A DNA stretch of 26,187 nt from Scleroderma bovista (taxonomy: Eukaryota; Basidiomycota; Agaricomycetes; Boletales; Sclerodermataceae). A model generated the notes under the pieces. It saw only the letters and a program-made list of their open reading frames with translations, was not told the DNA's origin and did no database searches. The stretch spans positions 1 through 26,187 of the forward strand of contig JAYMGJ010000058.1 of NCBI GenBank assembly GCA_037178675.1. Direction: 5' to 3'. Positions 1 to 8,570 of this stretch are shown here, piece after piece. Position numbers and translations under genes: made by a program. How positions within the stretch are numbered: the stretch's first letter is position 1; each line of letters starts with the position of its first letter.

Positions 1-91
1 GTTCCATAAGCTCTCTGGCACCCTATGATCACCTGTGCTGCTTCTATTGCCTCTGTATCACACACTTCTATCGTAACCTTCAGAGTCTTGA

Positions 92-1336
92 TGTCAAGAC
101 CGGTTCTCCTCAACGATCTTACTAGGAGGTCCAGAGGTGCAGGGAACTAATGAGGAGGTAAGTCCAGACACTAGTAGGTGCTAGTTAGTGTGGAGAGTCA
201 AGTCCAGGTCAAACGAACGAAGTTCAGGCACTGGAGAAGCACAGAGAGTAAGTCCAGGCCACAGGAAAGTGGTCTGGAGTTGAGCGCAGCTTGTCCGGAG
301 TGAAGGACATCCCAGAGGTGGGATAAGTCCTGAGAGGTCTAGTGTCGAGTCTGGGACAGAGGTGGCTTTTGCCCTTGTGCAAGTAGGAGACTTGCTAGGA
401 TTGGACATAGGACCAAGGGGATGAGATAGGACGGAGGCCGGAGTTGGCCAGAGTTCAGGAGTGCAGGTGAACAGATGGATTAGGAGGGCATAGTGGGTAG
501 TACAGAGTGGGAAGTATCTTAGTCGAGATTTGATCTAAGGAAACTACTAGGCCGGAGTATAGTAGTTTATATAGTAAATGAGAACTAGGGTGAGTATATA
601 CGGTGACAAGTAAACACCTTAGTTGGGACAAGGGATGGAGCAGAAACGGACAGGAAAATAAAGCAGGTACAGGAAAATAAACTGGAGCGGGAGCAGACAC
701 GGGGAACTAGAGATACAGGGATGATGGAGGAAAAGCAGGGACAGTGAAGTAAAGGGAACTAGGTCAGAAGAGGACAGGTAAGGGTTGGAGGTGGACTTAA
801 CTAATGTTAAGTCTGGAGCAATGTCCAGGACCGGAGGAAGTGGAACCAGAGGAAGTGGGACCGGAGGAAGTGCACGACTGGAGGAAGTGCAAGAGCGGAG
901 GGAGTGCACAGGTGGAGGAAGGGCGGAGTAGCCAGCGGAAGGTCCGGAGTTGGACATGGAAATGTCCAAGGCCATTGGTGGACCTATCAGAGGGAGTGGA
1001 GAGGAACAGGAGCAGACCTGAGCTGGAGTTGGATGTACCAGCCGGAGTTGGGCTATATTGCAGACAAGACCAAGGGAGTGGCTGGACTGAAACCAGAGTA
1101 GCGACAAGTGGTAGGTACAGGTTTGATATGGCAGAGTTAGACCGCGGATCTGTCTGTAGGAAGACAGGGGTTTAGTCATGAGGCAGAGATGGATGTAGTG
1201 ACTGGAGTTGAGTTGGAGTGCAGCTACAAGGCTGGAGATGGCCAAACTAGATCCAGAGTTGCATCTATGCCTAAGGAGAGGTCAGGCGGGCCAGGGTTAG
1301 ACTGGAGTTGCGACTGGGAAAAGTATGGATATGACA
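92..1336 (-). repeat. Solo LTR 'L', diverged relative of the chromovirus LTRs, 1,245 bp
   Basis: It starts TGTCAAG and ends ATGACA on the plus strand, with CTTGA on both sides (87-91 and 1337-1341), a perfect 5-bp target duplication. Removing it restores an open frame in the flanking gene. The part around 565-780 matches the M1/P LTR in minus orientation: the GAACTAGGGT..GTATA..ACGGTGACAAGTAAAC stretch and repeated GGAAAATAAA units are recognisable. It is twice the length of the 621-636-bp LTRs further right, largely through added purine-rich GGAGT/GGAAGTG repeats at 820-960. Many TCCAGG and CTGGAG words stand where the younger LTRs have TCCGG, as expected from CpG decay. No internal region remains, so it is a solo LTR. 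The open frames inside it are composition artefacts. Confidence 0.85.
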
Positions 1337-1457
1337 CTTGAGGGGGCTGTTCCCAAGGATGTGCTGCAGGCGATGAGAAGTTTAGCTTCAGCAGAACACC
1401 ATCCTGACATTGAAGCAACACTCACCTTCATTCAGACTGGTGGACCAAAGGCCACAG

Positions 1458-1502
1458 GTATAGTGCTTACTCTTATTTCCTTGCCATGACTGATCCCCTC
1501 AG
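1458..1502 (+). other. Spliceosomal intron, 45 bp
   Basis: It has a GTATAG donor and a CTCAG acceptor, with a CTGA-type branch region about 10-15 bases before the acceptor. Removing it joins codons in frame in the hypothetical protein gene. The length is typical of basidiomycete introns. Confidence 0.65.
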
Positions 1503-1805
1503 CCTGGTTGGCAGACAAGATTGAGGGCACAAAATTTGCATTACCCGCATTATATCAACCAAAGTCATTAATTCTGTTGGCTATCTGGAAGGCATCTCCA
1601 TCAACCACAAATGAAAACGAACAAGCTCACTGGAACATTTATCGCGAGGGAATTAACTTGACTCTCCTTGCCGGTATTATGAAAGGAATGGTCTACAATC
1701 AGGCTGCAATGGTTAGTATAGACACGAATAGTGCCTTCAGGATCAACACCTGCGATACCAAAGCCACAGAAGCATTTTGTGCAGCGCACAGTGTCTCTTG
1801 TAAAG

Positions 1806-1856
1806 GTATGTATTCATCCTTCACTTGAAAGGTCCACTAATGACAGGAGTTATTAG
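1806..1856 (+). other. Spliceosomal intron, 51 bp
   Basis: It has a GTATGT donor, a CTAAT branch site (1837-1841) and a TTATTAG acceptor. It is a phase-1 intron: the last G of the upstream exon joins TT of the downstream exon and the frame stays open to 2137. Confidence 0.7.
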
Positions 1857-2137
1857 TTCGGGTTCATCAGAAACGCATTGCTGTGAAGACACAGGACCTC
1901 CATAATGTGCAATGCACACAACCTCATCCATCTTTTGCATTGTCAGAACCGCTGCACATCCCACCTTCCGAAGCACAGATCAGCCGGTTTAGCACGCTGA
2001 TGTGGGCATTAACTCCTGGAGCACGGATAATTGATTACTACCCTTCAACTGCACCAATAACCAACAAAATAATGGATTTATCTCCTCACCCCTGGCTATC
2101 CACCTACAGTTCACTTGAAGGAGTTTTTGGAGAGTGA

Positions 2138-2720
2138 CAAATGAGGGTCTTGGATTAGTGGGGAGTTGTTGGTATCAATAACCACTATTTGTGCTAATAT
2201 AACCACATCACATGTATTTCATATATGAGGCATCACTGAGTGGCACGGATGATGTCATTCAAATTGTAAAGGTAACCAATAGTAGGTTTACATAAATCAA
2301 GGGAGCAGTGTATTGCTGAGATAATCATCCTGCTTTGCTCTGTTCCACAACATCAGCAAAGGATGGTGAAAAGGTACCAGAAGTCTTCCATTAGACTACC
2401 TTATTTTTGACCCACTACACAGAGGGAGCAATCCTTCCCCAAGACTAGGTGGGCTTGTTCAAGTCCACCCATAGTTGGACATGATAACGAGGTCACACAG
2501 CACAACACCCCTTCTCAACCTCTCCATTCAGATTGTTCTATAAATTGTGGTAAGTTGATAAGAAGAATAGCTAAATTCTTTGGCAACTAATTCCTTGTCA
2601 AGTAAAATGCAAGAGAATCCTCCAGGTGCTTGCTCAGATGGAACAAGAACACTTAGTGGTAAGTCACTAGTATCTTAAAGATGCAACGGTTTGATATTTT
2701 TGAGAGCAGTACGAAGGCAT
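2138..2720. other. AT-rich region without a recognisable gene
   Basis: I see no sustained open frame, no terminal repeats and no tandem repeat here. It lies between the stop of the hypothetical protein gene and the start of the old S-LTR fragment. Part of it may be the 3' untranslated region of that gene. Confidence 0.5.
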
Positions 2721-3497
2721 TGTCACACACCAAACATGTTTGGTACTGTAGACATGGAGAAAGTTAGCCGATGAAATTAATGCGAAGAACACACCCAAGA
2801 TCTGTTGAAAGATTGTCCTGACTTGAGGGATACAGACAGCCCTCGCTATCCCTATCATGCAAAGTCAAGACTATCCTTATGTGAAGAATGAATACAAGCT
2901 CATTGTAGCCATCTATTGCATGAGAATGACTATCCTGATGTGAGAGATGAATGCCAATGCTGACAGTCATCTATCGCACAAGAACCGCCAAGAAGCAGAA
3001 GAATCTGAGGATTAATGATCATTTCAGTATGAGAGAGGAATGCAACCTACTGCAGTCCAACTCCCATACCAGAACAACCAAAGAAGCAGAAGAAATGATA
3101 GAGAAACAAAGGAGAAAAGGAAGAATCATTTTTAGTGCCCAAATGTCAAATTTAGGCACCCAGTGCTGGCATTCCAATATTTTGAATAGCTCTGCCATTT
3201 TTGAAGCTATCAATCATGTGACTATACCATCATGGAGCCTAGACCGTGGTCTATCTGCCTGTCAAGTTCCAACGTAAATCTGTTTATTTCCCACAGAGAT
3301 ATTCCACCTGCAATCCAGACACCCGCTTCATCACTCACTATGGAGTCCACATTTTCTCTGGAACGTTTCTCTGCTATTGCAGTAGACCTCAACTATGTCC
3401 TGCTCTTGGGACAGCCTCTCCCTGAGCTCCTGTGTACTGTCTGGTACATATCTTCCCAGCCTGCTCCCTCAGTCCCTCTCGTTCTCAGTCAGTGCAT
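2721..3497 (+). repeat. Old, truncated copy of the large S-family LTR
   Basis: It starts TGTCACACACCAAACA and can be followed against the younger S copy at 16763-17451 almost to the end, with an extra stretch of roughly 100 bp near its beginning. The match stops near 3497, where the sequence turns into unrelated DNA, so about 1.3 kb of the 2.1-kb unit is missing. Differences are heavily biased to CpG sites: where the young copy has GCGCCC, GCCGGC and TTCCGA, this copy has GTGCCC, GCTGGC and TTCCAA. That is the pattern of methylated-CpG decay. The short open frames in it are not genes. Confidence 0.75.
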
Positions 3498-3631
3498 CAG
3501 GAAAAACTGGTAATGCCATAGATGCTATAGATTGAAACATGGTGCTATTTATGTGCATGGGACACTATAGTAGATATTTATCACTATGTATTGCACAAAT
3601 GACGATATAAATTTACCAAGTCATGACTATG

Positions 3632-3737
3632 GTGCTTAACCTAGTCCTGGCTACGGTACTAAATCAAACTTAACCTAATCATGACTACCAAACTTAACCT
3701 ACTCACAACTACCAATCTTAACCTAGTCATAACTACT
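3632..3737. repeat. Four degenerate ~24-bp tandem units
   Basis: The motif CTTAACCTAGTCATGACTAC recurs with small changes: CTTAACCTAGTCCTGGCTAC, CTTAACCTAATCATGACTAC, CTTAACCTACTCACAACTAC and CTTAACCTAGTCATAACTAC. It directly precedes the next minisatellite. Confidence 0.7.
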
Positions 3738-4042
3738 GTAGTGAAAATGTACCAAAAAGTGTAGTAAAAGTGTAGTAAAAAGTGTATTAAAAGGGTAGTG
3801 AAAGTGTACCAAAAATGTGTAGTAAAAGTGTAGTAAAGGTGTACCAAAAAGCGTAGTAAAAGTGTAGTAAAAGTGTACCAAAAAGTGTAGTCAAAAGTGT
3901 AGTAAAATCTATACCAAAGTGTAATAAAAGTGTAGTAAAAGTGTACCAAAAAAGTGCAGTAAAAGTGTAGTAAAGTATAGTAGAAATGTAGTAAAAGTGT
4001 ACCAAAAAAGTGTAGTAAAAAGTGTAGTAAAAGTGTAGTATG
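3738..4042. repeat. Minisatellite of GTAGTAAAAGT / GTACCAAAAAGT units
   Basis: About 300 bp is built from 10-12-bp units of the form AGTGTAGTAAA, with every few units replaced by AGTGTACCAAAAA, giving a higher-order pattern. The strand bias (purine plus T on the plus strand, almost no C) creates long false open frames on the minus strand, rich in Tyr, Thr, Phe and His. No gene is supported. Confidence 0.9.
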
Positions 4043-4170
4043 TAGTGTTTGATTACCAAAAATGTTCAGTAACCAAAACATATGTCAACATCCATTTTAT
4101 CATCCTCACATTTCACTCTTCAATTTGAGCTGCTACACAATAGGTATGATTTGTTTTATTGTTGTGATTG

Positions 4171-4322
4171 TTGAGCTCACTGTTGCAGACAGTGAGCGCA
4201 CTGTGTTGTTGCCCATATATGGAAATAGGCCGCCATTTGGCTGTATGTACAGCCAAATGGCAGTTTATTTCCTTATAAGGCAATTGAAACACTAAGCTCA
4301 CTGTCTGCCACAGTGAGCTCAA
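4171..4322. mobile_element. 152-bp foldback element (MITE-like)
   Basis: The whole 152 bp is an imperfect inverted repeat with its centre between 4246 and 4247. The outer arms begin TTGAGCTCACTG and end CAGTGAGCTCAA, and the inner 13 bp around the centre (CCATTTGGCTGTA) are perfect. Inside each arm is a smaller hairpin (CTCACTG..CAGTGAG). Size, terminal inverted repeats and lack of coding capacity fit a miniature inverted-repeat transposable element. I cannot identify a convincing target duplication; the flanks share only TG. The superfamily is unknown. Confidence 0.6.
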
Positions 4323-4479
4323 TGATCCACTCATTTCTCATCATAACTTCCTGCAACAACTTAACCAGTGAGTGGGTGCAATAGCCACCATCCATCCATG
4401 TCAACCACCCTGCTGCTGGCCAGCATTGCATACAAAGTAAGTTTTATTATATTATTTACATGCCAAACACTAACACTTT

Positions 4480-4532
4480 GGGACTTAGAGAAAATTGGAA
4501 TGCGTGATATGTTCAAATTTTCTCTAAGTCCC
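4480..4532. repeat. 17-bp perfect inverted repeat with 19-base loop
   Basis: The arm GGGACTTAGAGAAAATT at 4480-4496 is followed by its exact reverse complement at 4516-4532. The sequence could form a hairpin or cruciform, or be the terminal repeats of a very small relic element. No run of T follows that would suggest a simple terminator. Confidence 0.8.
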
Positions 4533-4539
4533 CACCACC

Positions 4540-4891
4540 TCTGTTGATGACACGACCACCATTACACCACCTCTACCACCCCACCACCTGTGTCAACAAT
4601 ACAACTACCACCAGCATGACATGGCCACCACCACCACCACCTTGACATGAACCAATGTGACCACCACCATCACCAATGTTGACATGAACAACACCACCAC
4701 CAACATCAATGCGACCACCACCAGCATTATTGATGATGTGGCCACCACCACCCCACAACCAGCATCAATGGTGACACAACCACAACCATGACCACAACCA
4801 TGACCATGACCATGACCAGGACCAGAACCAGGACCATGACCAGGACCACAACCATGACCACAACCATGACCACAACCATGACCACAACCAT
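4540..4891. repeat. CCA-rich / ACCATG simple-sequence block
   Basis: Imperfect ACC/CCA trinucleotide repeats fill 4540-4770 and ACCATG or ACCACAACCATG hexamer-type repeats fill 4783-4890. The block ends exactly where the Copia LTR begins at 4892, so the Copia element integrated in it. Open frames rich in Met-Thr or Gly-Val here are repeat artefacts. Confidence 0.85.
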
Positions 4892-5179
4892 TGTTGAAGT
4901 AATACCTATATACGTAGAGGAACTGCTACTCCAACTCACCTGTTGGGTGGAGTGCACAACCAGAGATGGTAGCAGTAGCTGGTCAAGAGCTGTTATATTA
5001 TATAAGCGATGAACACTGTTTATATACAACAAATAATGTGACGCGTGACTGTGACACGTGACATGTGACATGTAACATCTACTCTAAAGAGGACTATTAC
5101 TAAGTCTACACTAATATGGGTCGCAGTCTTGTGCGCACTTTGTCGACAGTTTATGCCAGGTGCACATGCGACTTCAACA
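4892..5179 (-). repeat. Copia 3' LTR, 288 bp
   Basis: It begins TGTTGAAGT and ends ACTTCAACA, a perfect 9-bp terminal inverted repeat. The minus strand holds a TATATAAA box near 5022-5030, fitting an LTR promoter. The PPT lies directly next to the 5179 end. The 5-bp left flank is ACCAT; its duplicate would be outside the window. Confidence 0.85.
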
Positions 5180-5225
5180 CTCCCCCTCGCTGTGCTGCAC
5201 GTAGAGCACTTCAGCAAATAAGGTG

Positions 5226-6629
5226 CTAGATGCTGCCAGAGGGAAACTGTAAGCCTAGTTGAGCTCTGAACTTCACAAATTTCTTGCGGGGTAAGTTCTT
5301 GGTGAGCAGATCAGCAGGATTCTCAGCACCATCAATGAAGAATAGTTCCACGTTACCTTTCACGACTGACTCGCGGATTCTGTGGTAGCGGATGTCAATG
5401 TGCTTGGAGCAAGGCTCTGTTACAGGGTTGGATGCCATGAATATGGACCCCTGATTATCACCACAAATCGGGATAGCTTTCAGCTTATAGCCGAGCTCAC
5501 CGAGTAAACTCTGAATCCAGGTAACTTGGCGAGCACAATTGCTCAAAGCCATGTATTCGGCCTCAGTGGATGAGTACGCAATAGTCTTCTGCACACGAGA
5601 AGTCCAACTGATCAAGCCATCTGCAAGCTTCAGGTAGAAACCTGTCTGCGAGAGGCGAGAGGTAGGGTCTGATCCCCAATCTGAGTCTGTGCATGCAATC
5701 AGGCCAGCACCAGATCCACCATTGTACACTAGGGAGTAATTAGGTGTACCAATCAAGTAGCGACAGATATAAAGCACTTTGGACAGGTGGTCCTGGGATG
5801 GATTTGTGGCATGGCGCGAGAGATGGGTGACTGCAAAGGCAATGTTGGGCCTAGTGCCTAACATGAGGTACAGAAGGGACCCAATGACTGTCTGGAAATG
5901 GGAGTGGAGTTCTGCATCAACAGGCTCTGTATTTTTGGCAGCATAGTAGCCAGCCGGCAGTGGGGTGCTTGCGGACTTTGCATTGAGCATGCCGCAGCGT
6001 TCAATGACCTTTTGGAGGTACACACATTGATCCAGATGGATAGCGCGACCTTTGCAAGTGATTCGCATTCGGAGGATCTCTTTAGGTTCTCCAAGGTCTC
6101 TGCACTCCCATTTGTGCATGAACTGTGCTTTGATGGCATCAACAACAGCCTTGTTAGGGCCACAGAATAGTGTGTCGTCAACATAGATAATACCAATGAC
6201 GATGTTGGTGCCTTTCTTCTTATAGAAGATGCCTGCTTCAGACTTAAGGCACTCAAACCCGAGCTCTTTGAGAGACTCATCGAGTGTGCACCACCAAGCT
6301 AGGCCGGCCTGTTTGAGGCCATAGAGGGCACACCAGAGGTGGAGCACTTTGTGCTCTTGCCCAGGAACTGCAAACCCTTCGGGTTGTTCCATATAGATCT
6401 CTTCGTCGAGTTTGCCATACAAGTAGGCGCTCCGAACGTCAAGTCCAGTGATATACCAATTCTCAAGTGTGGCAAGCACAAGCATGAGGCGCACTGTTTC
6501 AAAGTGCACGACTGGTGAGAAGACCTGGTCGAAATCTAATCCCTCGACCTGGGAGAAGCCCTTTGCTACTAAGCAGGCTTTCTTGTGGCCATCTGACTTC
6601 ACGTCGAAGACCCATTGATTCTTAATGAC
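5226..6629 (-). pseudogene. Ty1/Copia Pol: reverse transcriptase and RNase H (C-terminal ~466 residues)
   Basis: The frame is unbroken for about 466 residues and then reads into the M1 LTR, which adds 14 false residues (MTRPPTGVDPDLT..) at the apparent start. Motifs in order are KACLVAKGFSQ, the first catalytic Asp in LDVRSAYLYG, EQPEGF, LYGLKQA, the YVDD active site (bases 6174-6185, IIYVDDTLF), then RNase H residues in ACTDSDWGSD, SSTEAEYMALS, DNQGSIFMASNP and the closing DLLTKNLPRKKF typical of Copia. It copies the element RNA into DNA in virus-like particles. No stop or frameshift is visible in this part, so loss of function comes from the M1 insertion that removed the N-terminal gag-protease-integrase part. 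Confidence 0.92.
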
Positions 6630-7265
6630 TGTCAAGTCCGGGTCTACTCCGGTAGGGGGTCTGGTCAAGTCCAGACAAAAGCGGACAGAGGAGGAGGGCA
6701 GAGGCTGGACAAGGGGTTAGTCCGGCCGGAGTTGAGACCGATTGGATTCAACGACAAGGGGATCGAGCGTTGATCCCTTGCATAGGTTCCGGTCAAGAGG
6801 ATGACGGAGGCGGAGACGGAGACAAGCAAGAACAGGAGTAGTGACTATAGTTGATTTCAGACTGAGGTCTACAAGGTAAACTAGAGGGTACTTATACTAA
6901 GTAGAAACTAGGGTCGAGTACATACGGTGACAAGTAAACAACCTAATAGCGGACAAGGGATGACCGGAGTTGGGACTAGGTCAGGTCCGGTGAAAATAAA
7001 GTCAGGTCCAGGTAAAATAAATCAGGTCCGGTGAAAATGCTACAAGGTATAGGATATATTGAGTTCACGGAGAACTCACGTCAAGACAGGGTAAACGGGC
7101 AAGTGTGGTAAGGACTGGATGCGGGCTAGACCAAGGGTCGTAGTTAGTGGAGGTGTATCTGTGCGACCGTGACCGGAGTAACTGAGAGTGACCAGAGTTA
7201 GGCTATAGGGCTGCCATGCGACTGGAGTAACCGGATGAGATCCGGAGTTGGACATGGTCGTAACA
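6630..7265 (-). repeat. M1 3' LTR, 636 bp
   Basis: On the plus strand it starts TGTCAAGTCCGGG and ends GGTCGTAACA, giving TGTTACGACC..CCGGACTTGACA on the element strand. It contains the AGTCTGAAAT sequence complementary to the primer site and a TATAAGT-type box upstream of it. It is followed inward by the purine tract GGGGGGATAC in the same arrangement as in element P. Confidence 0.9.
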
Positions 7266-7373
7266 GTATCCCCCCTTTAGGGGCCAAACCCATGAGGCCC
7301 CAATGAGGCTGTTGTGTGGTCACCTAGAACAATGCGGAGTCCGGAGTGAATGTCTGAGTACAAATTTTGGGTC

Positions 7374-7380
7374 TATAAAG
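7374..7380 (+). promoter_or_regulatory. TATA box of the opposite-strand accessory gene in M1
   Basis: TATAAAG lies 57 bases before the ATG at 7431. The surrounding CTATAAAGATCAGACC is identical in element P (minus strand, 24120-24137), where TATAAAG is 58 bases before its ATG. The position is outside the LTR, so this is an internal promoter directed against the element's main transcript. Confidence 0.5.
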
Positions 7381-7430
7381 ATCAGACCAGTTCTTGCTTT
7401 TACCCCCAGTTTCCTGTCATCGATCAAAAC

Positions 7431-8408
7431 ATGTCGAACACTGCTAAGTCCACCAGCCCCATCGCCTCTGCTGCCACCGAGTCCAGGGATAGGACGAAGG
7501 CCCCAACACCGGAGCTTCAGTCCGGTAGCGAGGACGAGTCCGACGTCCTCGACGCCAAGGCGAAGGAACATTGTCGTCGCAAGCAAGTGAAGAGGGAGGA
7601 GAAGCAGCGTAGGGAAGAGGCGGAGAGGTGAGCGCGCGAAGAGGCAGAGGCAAGGGCTCACGAGGAGGCGGAGTGTGCTAAGGTGGAGGTGGAGCAGAAG
7701 GCAGAGGGCGTTGGCACAGGAAGTGTCGAAGAAAAGAACGAGGGAAGAGCTGGAGGCAGGTCCGAGTGGTGACCGGAGTGACAACGTCCAGTAAGCACTT
7801 TTATTAATATTCTTTGCTATTTTTAACTTCCTGGCAGGTGTGTTCGCTGTGCGAAGCACAAAGCCAAGTGCGAAAGGGACCCAGAGAAACCCAAGCAGTG
7901 CGCATGTATGAAGTGTGCTGGGCTCAAAGAGCGGTGCGAGTGGCCAGAGGTGGGGAATGCTGGGTCCAGGTCCGGTGGTGACAAGGGCAAGGGAAAGGCA
8001 GTCGAGACGTTGCCATGAGGAGGGGAGAAGAGGAAGAAGAAGAAGACAGTCGCCAAGGTCATCATCGACGACAACATTGTTGAGGTGCCGGGGCCGTCTG
8101 GGCAGCGGTCCGGGTTTGACCCTGGACCATTCCTGGAGCGGCTGGACAGGCTGACCGGGGCTGTCAAGGAGATGACCAGGCAGATGCGCCGGGTCGCAGA
8201 TGCCACTCGCTCGGTGGCAAGGGGAAATGAGCGGCTGACGGCTGGCCTCGAGACTTTCCTCAAGGAGTGTCGTTTCTTCATGGCGCCCTGGGACGAGGAC
8301 GAGGATGAGGAGGACAGTGAGGCAGAGGTCGACCCAGAGGAGGTCGAACAAGAAGTCCAGGGGCTCCATGAGGAGCAGGGGGACCCTGGCAGCGGTGTGC
8401 CGGAGTAG
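7431..8408 (+). pseudogene. Opposite-strand accessory gene with Zn2Cys6-type cluster (M1 copy, broken)
   Basis: Exon 1 starts at ATG 7431. Near its end is a 47-bp intron (7791 GTAAGC to 7837 CTGGCAG). Exon 2 (from 7838) encodes CVRCAKHKAKCERDPEKPK and then CACMKCAGLKERCEW. This gives C-x2-C-x6-C-x11-C-x2-C-x6-C with a basic first loop, within the spacing rules of fungal Zn2Cys6 DNA-binding clusters. A lysine-rich patch follows (EKRKKKK), then a Leu/Glu heptad-like segment (FLERLDRLTGAV to FLKECRFF) and an acidic tail. Lesions are TGA at 7629-7631 and 8016-8018 (both CGA in copy P) and a frame discrepancy between exon 1 and exon 2. Function is inferred as DNA binding only from the cysteine pattern. 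It runs towards the end of pol. Confidence 0.6.
7791..7837 (+). other. Probable intron in the M1 accessory gene, 47 bp
   Basis: It has a GTAAGC donor, a T-rich interior and a CTGGCAG acceptor, directly before the first cysteine codon of the zinc cluster. It is absent from copy P because a larger deletion removed it. Confidence 0.5.
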
Positions 8409-8570
8409 GTGGTCTGGTCCGGAACTTGTAAATAGAAAATGTAAATTAGTTTTACTTTTATTTATAAAGAAAAGTGGACTGGATTTGTGAGTGATATTAT
8501 AAGCCAGAGTGAAACAGAGAGGAGAGACAGAGAGAGAAACAGATAAGAGAAACAGAGAGCGAGAGTATTA

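Larger units (their letters stand above)
1..2137 (+). pseudogene. Broken gene for an Agaricomycete-type hypothetical protein (possibly transposase-derived), split by a solo LTR
   Basis: The reading frame is open from base 3 to 91, is interrupted by solo LTR L, and resumes in the same frame at 1337-1341 (the repeated CTTGA). It then runs through 1457, an intron 1458-1502 (45 bp, GTATAG..CAG), 1503-1805, an intron 1806-1856 (51 bp, GTATGT..TAG with CTAAT branch site at 1837-1841), and 1857 to a TGA at 2135-2137. Both introns restore frame exactly, so the gene was real. Recognisable text includes KFALPALYQP and IWKASPSTTNENEQAH, which from memory resembles a multi-copy family of mushroom hypothetical proteins; I cannot name a function, and a transposase origin is only a guess. 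The N-terminus lies left of the window. The carboxy end at 2137 may be natural. No stop or frameshift is visible in the remaining exons, so the LTR is the visible lesion. Confidence 0.55.
4892..6629 (-). mobile_element. 3' part of a Ty1/Copia retrotransposon, interrupted by M1
   Basis: On the minus strand the order is reverse transcriptase, RNase H, stop, purine tract (GCGAGGGGGAG, 5180-5190) and 3' LTR (4892-5179). The 5' half (gag, protease, integrase) is absent because M1 inserted at 6630 within the reverse transcriptase. The missing part is expected beyond the right edge of the window, on the far side of M1. This is the oldest layer of the nest. Confidence 0.85.

Noticed and set aside
619..1245. 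208-codon minus-strand open frame
   Set aside because: It lies in solo LTR L; the open frame comes from purine-rich repeats and matches no element protein.
3632..3737. CTTAACCT words as interstitial telomere repeats
   Set aside because: The usual fungal telomere unit is CCCTAA/TTAGGG; here TAACCT occurs once per 24-bp unit and is never tandem.
3659..4081. 140-codon minus-strand open frame rich in Tyr, Thr, Phe and His
   Set aside because: It lies wholly in the AGTGTAGTAAA minisatellite and has no composition or motif of a gene; a second frame is also open over the same repeats.
4540..5071. CRISPR-like or protein-coding reading of the CCA/ACCATG repeats
   Set aside because: Units are simple tri- and hexanucleotides without unique spacers, and the source is eukaryotic.
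7320..8369. 349-codon minus-strand open frame over the accessory gene of M1
   Set aside because: It is a complementary-strand shadow of the GC-rich accessory gene; its text (Leu/Pro/Ser-rich) has no motif and the real gene is supported by homology with P and the Cys pattern.
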